Shown: piece after piece, positions 18,950-29,218 of the stretch
Numbering within the stretch: position 1 is the first letter of the stretch
How the letters are laid out: each line of letters begins with the position of its first letter
Origin: an uncultured Pseudomonadota bacterium
GTDB taxonomy: Bacteria > Pseudomonadota > Gammaproteobacteria > CAJXQU01
Length of the DNA: 64,000 nucleotides
Direction: 5' to 3'
Assembly (NCBI GenBank): GCA_913058255.1
Contig: CAJXQU010000010.1
Span: 1-64,000, forward strand
Position numbers and translations under genes: made by a program
The notes under the pieces: model-generated
What the model was told of the DNA's origin: nothing
Database searches by the model: none
The model's input: the letters and a program-made list of their open reading frames with translations, nothing else

Positions 18950-20172
18950 TGCAAACCTTTATTTCTGATCAAGTAAAAAAAACGCCCGAAGGTCGTGAAG
19001 CTGATCGTATTTTACGTAAATGTGTTCACTGTGGCTTTTGTACAGCGACGTGCCCAACATATCAATTGATTGGTGATGAACTTGATGGCCCGCGAGGCCG
19101 TATCTATTTGATTAAAAACCTTATTGAAGGCAATAATGTTAGTGAAGATACACAGCTGCATCTCGATCGCTGTTTAACTTGTCGCTCTTGTGAAACGACG
19201 TGTCCTTCCGGAGTAGAATATGGACATTTGATCGATATTGGACGGCAAGTGAGTGAGGAAAAAATACCGCGTTCGTTTAAAGACAAATCAGTTCGTTACA
19301 TGTTGGGTAAAGTGCTTTCAAATAAAAATATATTTTCTATTCTTTTGAAAGCGGGGCAATTTTTCAAACCCGTATTACCAAGCGCCTTATCTAAAAATAT
19401 CCCACAAAAAGAAAAAGAAAAAATATGGCCGAATTCAAAACATCAACGTAAAATGTTAATTCTTGATGGTTGTGTTCAACCCTCATTAAAACCTTCTATT
19501 AATTCAGCCACCGCACACGTTCTAGATGCGTTAGGTATTTCGATGATTCGTGAAACAGAATCAGGCTGTTGTGGTGCAGTAAACCAGCACCTTTCTCAAA
19601 CCGAAGCAGCAATGCTGTATATCAAAAATAATATTGATGTTTGGTGGCCGCATATTGAGTCGGGTGCAGAAGCGATTGTTATCACTGCGAGCGGTTGTGG
19701 TTCGATGGTTAAGGATTATGGATATCTGTTGAAGGAAGATGTGTCTTATGCTGAAAAAGCTCAACGTGTTTCTGAACTCTGTTTTGATTTGGTTGAGGTG
19801 TTAGAAAAGGAAGATCTCGAACAATTAAATTTGATAAAAAATCATAAAAGAGTCGTCTATCAATCTCCTTGTAGTTTGCAACATGGGCAAAAGCTTAGTG
19901 GACGAGTCGAGGCTCTATTAGCACGACTGGGTTGTGAGTCTAGTAGTGTGAAAGATAGCCATCTTTGCTGCGGTTCGGCTGGAACTTATTCTATATTGCA
20001 GCCAGAGATTTCTGAACAGTTGAGAGATAATAAATTAGAAAACCTAACAATAGATCAGCCTGAGATTATTTTAACGGCCAATATTGGCTGTCAGCAGTTC
20101 TTACAGCAAAAATCTCAGGTTCCCGTCATGCACTGGATCGAGTTGATCGAAAATCGCCTGCAAATTTCGTGA
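18949..20172 (+). CDS. glcF: Glycolate oxidase Fe-S subunit GlcF
   Basis: Two CxxCxxC...CP clusters (CVHCGFCTATCP, CLTCRSCETTCPSG) plus CCG domains. Confidence 0.95.
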   Translation: MQTFISDQVKKTPEGREADRILRKCVHCGFCTATCPTYQLIGDELDGPRGRIYLIKNLIEGNNVSEDTQLHLDRCLTCRSCETTCPSGVEYGHLIDIGRQVSEEKIPRSFKDKSVRYMLGKVLSNKNIFSILLKAGQFFKPVLPSALSKNIPQKEKEKIWPNSKHQRKMLILDGCVQPSLKPSINSATAHVLDALGISMIRETESGCCGAVNQHLSQTEAAMLYIKNNIDVWWPHIESGAEAIVITASGCGSMVKDYGYLLKEDVSYAEKAQRVSELCFDLVEVLEKEDLEQLNLIKNHKRVVYQSPCSLQHGQKLSGRVEALLARLGCESSSVKDSHLCCGSAGTYSILQPEISEQLRDNKLENLTIDQPEIILTANIGCQQFLQQKSQVPVMHWIELIENRLQIS

Positions 20173-20227
20173 TTTTGTACTATTAGGGTTAGAATAGACC
20201 GTTTTTTCACCGAGAGACTGTTGAAGG

Positions 20228-20728
20228 ATGGTTGTTGAGAAAGCGTTAGTTGGCGTCATTATGGGTTCTAAGTCCGATTGGGATACCATGCGCAATGCCA
20301 CAGAAATGTTAGAGCGGTTGGGTATACCTTATGAAGTTGAGGTGGTTTCTGCTCATCGCACCCCAGATAAATTATTTCAATATGCTGAAAGTGCGGAAGG
20401 TAAAGCACTGGAAATCATTATTGCTGGTGCTGGTGGTGCTGCCCATTTACCCGGAATGGTGGCAGCTAAAACGGTATTGCCCGTCCTCGGCGTGCCAGTA
20501 AAGTCGAAAGCACTCAATGGTATGGACTCACTTCTTTCCATTGCACAAATGCCGGCAGGAATCCCTGTAGGGACGCTTGCGATTGGTAATTCAGGTGCCA
20601 CTAATGCAGCTTTGCTTGCGGCAGCAATGTTGGGTAATAAGTACCCCGAGATTCGGAAAGCACTGACTACGTTCCGTTCAGAACAAACAGAAACAGTGAT
20701 TAATAATCCCGATCCAAGAGAAGAGTAA
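20228..20728 (+). CDS. purE: 5-(carboxyamino)imidazole ribonucleotide mutase
   Basis: [27 protein letters not shown]. Confidence 0.97.
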   Translation: MVVEKALVGVIMGSKSDWDTMRNATEMLERLGIPYEVEVVSAHRTPDKLFQYAESAEGKALEIIIAGAGGAAHLPGMVAAKTVLPVLGVPVKSKALNGMDSLLSIAQMPAGIPVGTLAIGNSGATNAALLAAAMLGNKYPEIRKALTTFRSEQTETVINNPDPREE

Positions 20729-21807
20729 TGAAAGTAGGAATTGTCGGCGGCGGTCAGCTAGCGAGAATGCTCGCTATTGCTGGTTATCCATTAGGTCTAG
20801 ATTTTGTAATATTGGAGCCAGCCGAAGACGCATGTTCTTCCCATTTGGGAGAACACCTTTGCGCCAATTATGATGATGAAACAGCCCTTGCAGAGCTTGC
20901 CGAAAAAGTGGATGTTATCACCTACGAATTCGAAAATGTTCCTGTATCAGCCATTGAATTTTTAGATGGAAAATGTCCAGTTTATCCCCCCGCCCAAGCT
21001 CTGGCATGTGCACGTGATCGTCTGAATGAAAAGACGATGTTTCGTGAGCTGGGTATCGGCACAGCCGATTTTGCGAATATTGAGAGCCTAGACGATCTAA
21101 AACAAGCCGTTGTACAAATTGGATTACCCGCCTTATTAAAAACCAGAACGATGGGCTATGACGGCAAAGGTCAGCAAATGCTGCGAGAAGATACTGATCT
21201 TGACGCTGTCTGGAAAGAATTTAATGGGGTGCCGACGATATTAGAATCACTGGTGCTTTTTGATCGAGAAATATCGATTATCGCCGTTAAAAATGTCTCC
21301 GGAGAAATGGCGTTTTACCCTATATCAGAGAATCACCATGAAGAAGGTATTTTGCGGCTCTCAACAAGTCAGGTGGATGATCCTGTTCAAAGCCAAGCAG
21401 AAGATTACGCTCGAAAAGTATTAGAAAAGCTCGATTATGTTGGCGTAATTGCCATTGAGTTGTTTCAGGTAGGTGATCAATTATTAGCGAATGAAATGGC
21501 ACCTCGAGTGCATAACTCAGGTCATTGGAGTATTGAAGGTTCAGTCTGTGGTCAGTTTGAAAACCATATGCGAGCAGTGGTAGATCTCCCTTTGGGGTCA
21601 ACGGAAAATTTGGGTTATTCAACGATGATAAATCTTATAGGAGACTTGCCTGAGAGTATGGAAGTTCTATCTATTCCCGGAGTGCATCTACACCTTTACG
21701 GTAAGTCGGCACGGCCAGGCAGAAAGGTTGGACATATTACCGTTTGTGAAGATAGTGCAGAAAAGACACAGAAAATTTTAGATCAGGTTCAAGTAAGGCT
21801 TACTTAA
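20728..21807 (+). CDS. purK: 5-(carboxyamino)imidazole ribonucleotide synthase
   Basis: GGGQLARMLAIAGYPLGL, KTRTMGYDGKGQ, NEMAPRVHNSGHWS. Confidence 0.97.
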   Translation: MKVGIVGGGQLARMLAIAGYPLGLDFVILEPAEDACSSHLGEHLCANYDDETALAELAEKVDVITYEFENVPVSAIEFLDGKCPVYPPAQALACARDRLNEKTMFRELGIGTADFANIESLDDLKQAVVQIGLPALLKTRTMGYDGKGQQMLREDTDLDAVWKEFNGVPTILESLVLFDREISIIAVKNVSGEMAFYPISENHHEEGILRLSTSQVDDPVQSQAEDYARKVLEKLDYVGVIAIELFQVGDQLLANEMAPRVHNSGHWSIEGSVCGQFENHMRAVVDLPLGSTENLGYSTMINLIGDLPESMEVLSIPGVHLHLYGKSARPGRKVGHITVCEDSAEKTQKILDQVQVRLT

Positions 21808-21958
21808 GTAAACTCACATATTTTTATTTAATTGAGGTGTTTTTTCGGTAGTTCTTATAACTTTTTCCACAACGTTTGCTAAGACTCACTCGTGAAAGTA
21901 GTAGAATGAAACGGATTTAAATCTGACTTTTTCGACAACTAAAGGAAAGGGTAAATTG

Positions 21959-22699
21959 CTAAACTACGCTATAGGTTAGCGCGACAGGACTTCCAATATC
22001 AAGTATATCAACAAAAATTGGATATTCATTTTGAAAGAGAATGTCTGAGCTCAAATCGTGTTCACAGATGATCGTTATTTGTTGATATTCCACATCAATG
22101 TCACAAACCGAAACAGCATCAAAATTAAAATATTCTCTGACGCTACCGTAGGCGGCTTTAAAAAAACTTTCTTTTGCAGAGAATATAAGTGTGAAAATTT
22201 GATTTCTACTCAAACCTGTTGAATGAGCTTCATAGATGAGACGGTCAGTTGTGGTCAATACGGAAGGACTTAGCAAGTCTAAATCTGTATCACTGATAAT
22301 TTCTTGCACATCTAAGCCAATGCCATTGCTGATAAAGTTACCATCGTTCATTGCTGTTGCTACGGAGAAACCTTCTGCATGAGATATACTTCCCAGAGTA
22401 TTTTGAGGCCAGAGTGGTTCACGGTGATGACCTGATGGAATGGGAATGTCGGGTTTAGGCGAGCCTATTGAATGGAGGGCTTCTCTAGCCGCTAAACGCC
22501 CAGCTAAATATTGAGCTTTTCGTTTGTTTGACCAGAGTTTTGATTGTAGAGGCTGGTGAATCTGAAAGTATGGGTAGAGTTCATCGGAATAAGAGTCAAG
22601 ATCATACCGAGTCAGCTGAACGGTTGGTGAAAAAAGATCATTCAACTCTAACTGTTCTTGTTGGATGAAAAAATCAGATAAGGTATGGTTTGCAGTCAT
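21959..22699 (-). CDS. 4'-phosphopantetheinyl transferase (EntD/Sfp-type)
   Basis: GSISHAEGFSVATA, GLDVQEI, FSAKESFFKA. Confidence 0.9.
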   Translation of the reverse strand: MTANHTLSDFFIQQEQLELNDLFSPTVQLTRYDLDSYSDELYPYFQIHQPLQSKLWSNKRKAQYLAGRLAAREALHSIGSPKPDIPIPSGHHREPLWPQNTLGSISHAEGFSVATAMNDGNFISNGIGLDVQEIISDTDLDLLSPSVLTTTDRLIYEAHSTGLSRNQIFTLIFSAKESFFKAAYGSVREYFNFDAVSVCDIDVEYQQITIICEHDLSSDILFQNEYPIFVDILDIGSPVALTYSVV

Positions 22700-22700
22700 G

Positions 22701-23546
22701 CTAAATTGAGCGACAGCCCACTATCATAAGTTTACTTTTTTCTGTTACGTGCTCGACTAATTCTTGTCTGTCTTCACACAGAAGAACGACATGATCCATA
22801 TGCGGGAAGAATGTTGTAGATTCAGTTTTCCCCCAGTTTACTTCTGGCAGCATGTCATAAAACTGCTGTTCGTAATTGTAGTAATCAGTACCACCAGTAT
22901 AGATAAAGTGCATCTGAATGCCTTGATCAACAAGCTGCTGAAATTCAATTGTCGCTAAATCGGATGTTGCTGGGAATTCTCGCACATCGCCTCCAGATGC
23001 TAATGACGCCGGAGCAGGTTGAGTGCTAGTTAAATGGCGAAATTTATTAAGCCACTTATCCCATCGCATTAGCAATTTCAGATAACGATGAAGTTTTTTT
23101 ATCTTGAATTTTCGGGTTTTATAAGCAACGCCATCTAGAGCGATTATGCCTTTGACGCGCGGATCTTTGAGGGCTGTTTGAAAGCTGTCATCAGCACCAC
23201 TACAAAGACCAAATAATATGAATTTATCAATGTCATGCTTAGCCGATAAGTAGTCCATTGCTTCTATAATCTCTTCAGCTGCTCTATCGATTGAGCGGCC
23301 AGAGACACCGACACCAAGACTTTCACCGATACCTGATAGGTCGAATCGTAAAGAAGGAATGCTTTCAGTTGCTAATTTATTAGCAATGTCAACATACATA
23401 CGAAAGGGGCCAACGCTATTTAACATACCAGCAGTCACCAAAATCACCGCAACACTTTGTGGCTGAGATTGTTGATCTTTATCAATGGGGATATTTGTAA
23501 TACCTAATAAGTGGTCATATTTTCCGAAGACGATAGCTTGATCCAT
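22701..23546 (-). CDS. Alpha/beta hydrolase resembling exosortase-A-system hydrolase 1
   Basis: AGMLNSVGPFRMYVDIANKLATESIPSLRFDLSGIGES; GLCSG elbow. Confidence 0.78.
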   Translation of the reverse strand: MDQAIVFGKYDHLLGITNIPIDKDQQSQPQSVAVILVTAGMLNSVGPFRMYVDIANKLATESIPSLRFDLSGIGESLGVGVSGRSIDRAAEEIIEAMDYLSAKHDIDKFILFGLCSGADDSFQTALKDPRVKGIIALDGVAYKTRKFKIKKLHRYLKLLMRWDKWLNKFRHLTSTQPAPASLASGGDVREFPATSDLATIEFQQLVDQGIQMHFIYTGGTDYYNYEQQFYDMLPEVNWGKTESTTFFPHMDHVVLLCEDRQELVEHVTEKSKLMIVGCRSI

Positions 23547-26224
23547 TAGCCTATATCCTCATTTAATACGGACAACATAACTTGATAAGCTTGAGGGGAA
23601 GAAAATGCGCTTTCCGTATATTTTTCACTATGCCAATAGATCGCATCTGAGGTTGCTTTATGTTCCCAGTCAGAAAATATATTTTTACAATCTAATTCGT
23701 AATCTGCATAATCTTCACTAGTGATTATAATCTGATTTTTACCGGATTTACTTTGAGTAGATAAAATCTCAAGTTGTTCAAAATTTGTTCTTTTGTTACC
23801 ACTCATGGCATGACCAAATAGCTGATCAATTTTTGATGCTTTACGGCTCTTTATAAAGCGACCAATTCCAGAGGTAGCTTTATCATGGAATGTTTTTAAT
23901 AACTGTAAATAGTTAGAACCATTAATAACCGGATCCCAAAGAATTTGATTTTCTACATCATTAACATCAGCTGTTACTACTAGAGGTGCACCTAAGCGAA
24001 CAGCAATAATCGAAAGTGTTTGACACTGGCTTTTTTGGCGTAAATAAGCGGCCGCAGATCTAACATCTTTTTGCAGCTGCTCAGTACTAATATCGCTACT
24101 TTCACCAGACGAGTTTCCGCATCCATGATAATCAAAACGGAAAGCATCAAAGCCTTGACCACTCAATTGCATGGCAAATTGTTGAAGGTTACGGAATGCT
24201 CTGGCCGACTCGTGTCCTAGTGAATTGCACATCAAAACTGCATGAGATCTTGGTGCCTGACGTGGTCGATAATGAACACCATAAAGATTGTACGTACCAC
24301 TTTTGAAAAAGTTAGGCTCGACGATAGGCAGCCTGTCTCTTAGTGCCTGACTATCATCAACTTCAGAACCTTCTATTTCTACATCCAACAGTTGGGCTAT
24401 ATGTCTTGCTTGCGATGCAATGGATGGATTAGCAAAAAAGTCACGAACGGGTAGTTCTATTTTTAGTTCAGTGATAACCCGAGCAACGACACCAACAGCG
24501 AGTAATGAGCTGCCTCCAAGTGCAAAGAAATCATCGTAGATCCCAACTTCGGGAAGTTGTAAAACCTCTTTCCACATACGGGCTAGTTTTTCTTCAATTT
24601 CATTCCGTGGCGAGACATGATCTGAGGCTCTGGGCACTTCACTTTTTAAGGGATTGGGTAATGCTTTACGATCAATTTTTCCATTAGTTGTTTTAGGAAA
24701 ATTACTTAATAAAATGTAACGTGCTGGTACCATATAGCCAGGTAATTTTTTTTGTAAAAAATTTGAAATTTCGTTAGCACTGATATCATTGTTTGCTCGG
24801 GCTACATACGCGATCAAAGACTTCTTACCATCTACCTCATCATGAATGATAAGTGATTCCAACACCTGCTCATGTTGGTTGATAGCAACTTCTATTTCTC
24901 CAGGTTCAATACGATAGGAACCTAGCTTTATTTGATGATCAATACGTCCAGCAAATTCAATATCATCATTTTCTAGCCAGCGAGCCAAGTCGCCAGTTTT
25001 GTACATTCGTTCAGTTTTACCATCACGTAATATTTCAATAAAAGCTTCTGAGTTAAGATCGGGTCGGTTTAAATAACCACGCGCTAATGCTGGGCCGCCG
25101 ATCAACAGTTGACCGGTTTCACCTTTAGCAAGGTCATTATAATTTTCATCTACAATCGCTGCTGTATAACGTTTTAGCGGCTTGCCGATCGGCATATCAT
25201 CGCCTGCAAAGTTCGCATCTGGAATAAATACTGATGCACTTACGGTAGCCTCTGTTGGGCCATAAGCATTACACCAAAGAATGTCATGCTGGCAGCGTTT
25301 TTTCCAACGCTGATAATGCTCAGTTGAAACTTTCTCACCGGTCACGATCATTAAACGCAATGATCGTGGAATGTGATCATTTGAAGCAACCATCAGATCA
25401 ATCCATTCATGCCAATAAGCCGTTGCAATATGTACCGCAGTAACTTTAAATGTATTGATTATTGTAGACAGTTCATTGAGGCTATCGGATCGCATAGGTG
25501 GCCGTATAACAATACAGCTACCCGTTAATAAGGGTGGAAAAATTTCTTCGATGGCGATATCAAAATTGATCGTGGAAAATTGCAAAGTTCGGTCACATTC
25601 TTGAACCTTATACATTTCAATGTCTGCATAGCAGTAGGTCGCTAAGGCTGCGTGTTCTATCTGTACACCTTTTGGTTTTCCTGTGCTGCCAGAGGTATAC
25701 ATAATGTAGGCTAGATCGGATGGCTGGATCTGAATTTTTTGATCTAGATAGGATGTTTGGCCAGTTTCAGGTTCAAAACAATTGATCCAATTAATAGTCT
25801 GTTTTGATGCTGGTGGTAGTTGCTGAATGAGATCTGCCTGATGGTTCGGTTGTGCAATAACCGTTTTTATTTCAGCATCATCAATCATATAACTAATACG
25901 ATCAGCTGGGTATTCTGGATCTAGCGGCACAAATGCTGCGCCAGCCTTAAGAACACCTAACATCGCGGCGATAGCCTCGGGAGACTTATCGACACATATT
26001 CCTATATTTTTATTGCTCGTTATATCATTCGATCGCTGATGAGTGACGACCGCACGTTTGAATTGATCTGATAACTTATCTAGTTCTGCATAGGTACACT
26101 GACGATCTCCAAAGACAATGGCAAGGTTATCTGGTGTTTTTGCTAATTGCCGAGAGAATAAAATTGGAAATGCGATCAGATCTTCTTGTAAAAGATCTGT
26201 AATCGCTACTTGTGAGCTGCTCAT
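23546..26224 (-). CDS. NRPS-like protein: adenylation - PCP - alpha/beta hydrolase (no condensation domain)
   Basis: YTSGSTGKPKG, NAYGPTEATVSA, YKTGDLARW, NGKIDRKAL; PCP DDFFALGGSSLLAV; C-terminal hydrolase (AVRLGA). ORF track start is 26284; internal Met MSSSQVAI avoids overlap with the upstream gene. Confidence 0.9.
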   Translation of the reverse strand: MSSSQVAITDLLQEDLIAFPILFSRQLAKTPDNLAIVFGDRQCTYAELDKLSDQFKRAVVTHQRSNDITSNKNIGICVDKSPEAIAAMLGVLKAGAAFVPLDPEYPADRISYMIDDAEIKTVIAQPNHQADLIQQLPPASKQTINWINCFEPETGQTSYLDQKIQIQPSDLAYIMYTSGSTGKPKGVQIEHAALATYCYADIEMYKVQECDRTLQFSTINFDIAIEEIFPPLLTGSCIVIRPPMRSDSLNELSTIINTFKVTAVHIATAYWHEWIDLMVASNDHIPRSLRLMIVTGEKVSTEHYQRWKKRCQHDILWCNAYGPTEATVSASVFIPDANFAGDDMPIGKPLKRYTAAIVDENYNDLAKGETGQLLIGGPALARGYLNRPDLNSEAFIEILRDGKTERMYKTGDLARWLENDDIEFAGRIDHQIKLGSYRIEPGEIEVAINQHEQVLESLIIHDEVDGKKSLIAYVARANNDISANEISNFLQKKLPGYMVPARYILLSNFPKTTNGKIDRKALPNPLKSEVPRASDHVSPRNEIEEKLARMWKEVLQLPEVGIYDDFFALGGSSLLAVGVVARVITELKIELPVRDFFANPSIASQARHIAQLLDVEIEGSEVDDSQALRDRLPIVEPNFFKSGTYNLYGVHYRPRQAPRSHAVLMCNSLGHESARAFRNLQQFAMQLSGQGFDAFRFDYHGCGNSSGESSDISTEQLQKDVRSAAAYLRQKSQCQTLSIIAVRLGAPLVVTADVNDVENQILWDPVINGSNYLQLLKTFHDKATSGIGRFIKSRKASKIDQLFGHAMSGNKRTNFEQLEILSTQSKSGKNQIIITSEDYADYELDCKNIFSDWEHKATSDAIYWHSEKYTESAFSSPQAYQVMLSVLNEDIG

Positions 26225-26231
26225 ATTTTTT

Positions 26232-27554
26232 TTAAAAAATGACCTTATTAATTGATGCTTCGAGAATATCCAAACCTTTTTCAAGGGTTGGTATATCTAT
26301 CGTCAAAGCGGCAAGAATCTTGATCACTTCATCATCTGCACCAGAGGCTTCAATCAATAGGCCTGATGCAAATGCTTCTTGAATGATTGTTTTGGCGGTA
26401 GTGCCTTTCAAGGTGACTAATCCCCAAATCATGCCTTTACCACGACAGCTAAAACCTCTTTTTTCATATTCCGTAGAAATTTTCTTTAACCTTTTTTCGA
26501 TAATCTCTGCGCGCTCTGCGATGTCACTTTCAAAGTCGTTCGTCCAGTGTTGTAGTACAGCTTTTGCTGCGACGAAGGCTAGGTTATTACCTCGGAAGGT
26601 GCCTGTGTGCTCTCCAGGCTTCCATGCATCGCTGTCGGGTTTGATCAGATTGATAGAGAAAGGTAAACCTCCCCCTAGAGATTTAGATAGGCATACAACA
26701 TCTGGTGAAATGCCTGAATGTTCAAAGCTAAAGAACTTACCGGTACGGCCATTACCCACTTGGATATCATCAATGATTAACAATATATCGTGTTTCTTGC
26801 AGATCTGTTCAACGCGTTGTAGCCATTTATTGCTCGCTACGTTGATACCACCTTCACCTTGAATAGTTTCAAGAATAATCGCTGCAGGAACAGGGGTACC
26901 GCTACTCGGATCACTTAGGACTTTTTCAAGGTATTCACTTGTATCAACATCACCCATATAACCATCGAAGGGTAGGTGAGAGACATTGCTACGTGAACCG
27001 TAGAATTCGTTGTGATAATAGCTATTACCTGTCAAAGCTAACGAACCTAAAGTATGTCCGTGATAGGCATGTGTGAAGGCTATCACGTGCGAGCGTTGTT
27101 TGATCTTACGCGCCAGTTTAATTGCGGCTTCAACCGCATTGGTTCCTGTTGGCCCTGTGAATTGGATTTTATAATCCATATGCCGAGGCTTGAGAATTAG
27201 GTTTTCAAAGGCTTGGATAAACTCCACCTTTGCTTTAGTGGCGGTGTCCAAAGAATGTTGGATACCATCACTTTGGATGTATTCGACTAATGCTTGATTG
27301 GCTGAAACATTATTGTGACCATAATTTAATGTGCCAGCACCGCAAAAGAAATCTATATATTCTTTACCAGAAGTATCGGTAAGAATGGAGCCTTGGGCTT
27401 TATCAAAAACGGTAGGGAAAAGTCGAACATAACCTCGTACTTCGGACTCAACTCGAGCAATCGTGTCTTCAAGATCATTATTTTGTGAAGATGTCTGTTG
27501 CTGTTCTTTTAATACGGTTGTATTAGTGTTGTTACTTAACTCTGTAACGTCCAT
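26232..27554 (-). CDS. Diaminobutyrate--2-oxoglutarate aminotransferase (EctB/Dat-like, class III PLP)
   Basis: FFCGAGTLNYGHNN, GPTGTNAVEAAIKLARKIK, LSKSLGGGLPFSINLI. Confidence 0.9.
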   Translation of the reverse strand: MDVTELSNNTNTTVLKEQQQTSSQNNDLEDTIARVESEVRGYVRLFPTVFDKAQGSILTDTSGKEYIDFFCGAGTLNYGHNNVSANQALVEYIQSDGIQHSLDTATKAKVEFIQAFENLILKPRHMDYKIQFTGPTGTNAVEAAIKLARKIKQRSHVIAFTHAYHGHTLGSLALTGNSYYHNEFYGSRSNVSHLPFDGYMGDVDTSEYLEKVLSDPSSGTPVPAAIILETIQGEGGINVASNKWLQRVEQICKKHDILLIIDDIQVGNGRTGKFFSFEHSGISPDVVCLSKSLGGGLPFSINLIKPDSDAWKPGEHTGTFRGNNLAFVAAKAVLQHWTNDFESDIAERAEIIEKRLKKISTEYEKRGFSCRGKGMIWGLVTLKGTTAKTIIQEAFASGLLIEASGADDEVIKILAALTIDIPTLEKGLDILEASINKVIF

Positions 27555-27802
27555 GTCGTCCTTCTCCTATTGCGAGACTATTTACATCCTGTAAATATGA
27601 TAGTTTTCTGTGTAACGGTGATGTTTTCACTTATATAGTCACGGTAGCATAATTGGTACTGACTTATACGCATAAGCAAGGCGTAAGAAACCATTTTTAA
27701 CTTAAAGTAACTATCTATAACAAATATATTGTGGAGAAAGTATCGGCAGACGCGCTTATAACTAAAGCGCGCCATGACACGAAACGTGTGAAGGAAGAGA
27801 AG

Positions 27803-29218
27803 TTAGTTTTTACTTAGATCTTTTGCACCCCAATGCGGAAAGTGTTTGCAGACGAAGGCATTCAGGTCACGTTCTAATTCAGAAGTAGTGTTGATAACTG
27901 GCATTTCCATTGAGTCTAAGACCTGCTCAATCATACCTGCTGCAATGGTGATATTCGTCAAACGATCAATGATGATGAAAGCACCTGTAGCTCGATTCTT
28001 TTGATAAGGATCAACCAAAACTTCTTGCTCAAGCTGTAAATTGACAATCGCAATATCGTTCAACTCCATACGATCAACAGAGATTTTCTCAAGCGTATTG
28101 ACATCAATTCGATAATCAATCGAGCTAATATTACCGGGAGTGACCTTGCTGGAGAATTTAAACAGATATTGTTTATTGGTTGATAAAGCCGCTTCCGACA
28201 TCCATACCAAATGAACTTTCATCTTATTAGAAAAACTTACATCGGCACTGGCATGCACCATCACATCACCACGGCTGATATCGATCTCACTGTCTAGCGT
28301 CAATGTCACAGCTTGTCCGGCAAAAGCATTCTGCAGATCGCCATCATACGTGACGATAGATTTAACCTGACTAGTTTTGTCAGAAGGCAATACACGGATC
28401 TTGTCGCCGAGCTTCACTTCGCCCGAAGCGACAGTACCGCAAAAACCCCGAAAGTCTAGGTTAGGGCGATTGACATACTGCACAGGGAAGCGGAAATCTG
28501 TGATATTTTTATCATGCACAATCTCAGCAGTTTCTAAAATTTCTAACAACGTTTTACCGGTGTACCAAGACGTGTGCTTGCTCTTGTTTACAACATTGTC
28601 ACCATTTAATGCAGACATAGGTACAAAGCTGAGATCTTGATCATTTAAAGATTTTGTAAACATCAAAAAATCTTTTTTGATCGACTCAAACGTTTGCTCA
28701 CTAAACTCCATCAGATCCATCTTATTGATCGCAACAACGACATGTTTAATGCCGAGCAGTGAAGCAATATAAGCATGTCGGCGAGTTTGTGTGACAACAC
28801 CGTAACGCGCATCGATCAGAATAATCGCCATGTCACAGGTTGATGCTCCCGTTGCCATGTTTCGCGTGTATTGCTCGTGTCCAGGGGTGTCAGCGATGAT
28901 GAATTTGCGCCTTTCAGTCGAGAAGTAACGATAAGCAACATCAATCGTAATACCTTGTTCACGTTCGGCCTGCAGGCCATCGACTAATAAAGCCAAATCA
29001 AGTTTTTCGCCAGTTGTACCATGCTTGCTGGTGTCTGCTTGAACAGCTGCTAGCTGATCTTCATAGATCATTTTTGAATCATAAAGCAGACGACCGATCA
29101 GTGTTGATTTACCATCATCGACACTGCCGCAGGTTAAAAAGCGCAGCAGTTCTTTTTGCTCATGTTGAGCAAGATAGGCGTTAATATCCTTTTCAATAAG
29201 TTCAGATTGATGCGACAT
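27803..29218 (-). CDS. cysN: Sulfate adenylyltransferase subunit 1 (GTPase)
   Basis: GSVDDGKSTLIGRLL, DTPGHEQYTRNMATGAST, NKMDLM. Confidence 0.97.
   Translation of the reverse strand: MSHQSELIEKDINAYLAQHEQKELLRFLTCGSVDDGKSTLIGRLLYDSKMIYEDQLAAVQADTSKHGTTGEKLDLALLVDGLQAEREQGITIDVAYRYFSTERRKFIIADTPGHEQYTRNMATGASTCDMAIILIDARYGVVTQTRRHAYIASLLGIKHVVVAINKMDLMEFSEQTFESIKKDFLMFTKSLNDQDLSFVPMSALNGDNVVNKSKHTSWYTGKTLLEILETAEIVHDKNITDFRFPVQYVNRPNLDFRGFCGTVASGEVKLGDKIRVLPSDKTSQVKSIVTYDGDLQNAFAGQAVTLTLDSEIDISRGDVMVHASADVSFSNKMKVHLVWMSEAALSTNKQYLFKFSSKVTPGNISSIDYRIDVNTLEKISVDRMELNDIAIVNLQLEQEVLVDPYQKNRATGAFIIIDRLTNITIAAGMIEQVLDSMEMPVINTTSELERDLNAFVCKHFPHWGAKDLSKN

Noticed and set aside
26232-27554. Ectoine biosynthesis operon
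   Set aside because: Only the EctB-like step is present; neighbours are NRPS-like, hydrolase and PPTase genes, with no ectA or ectC.
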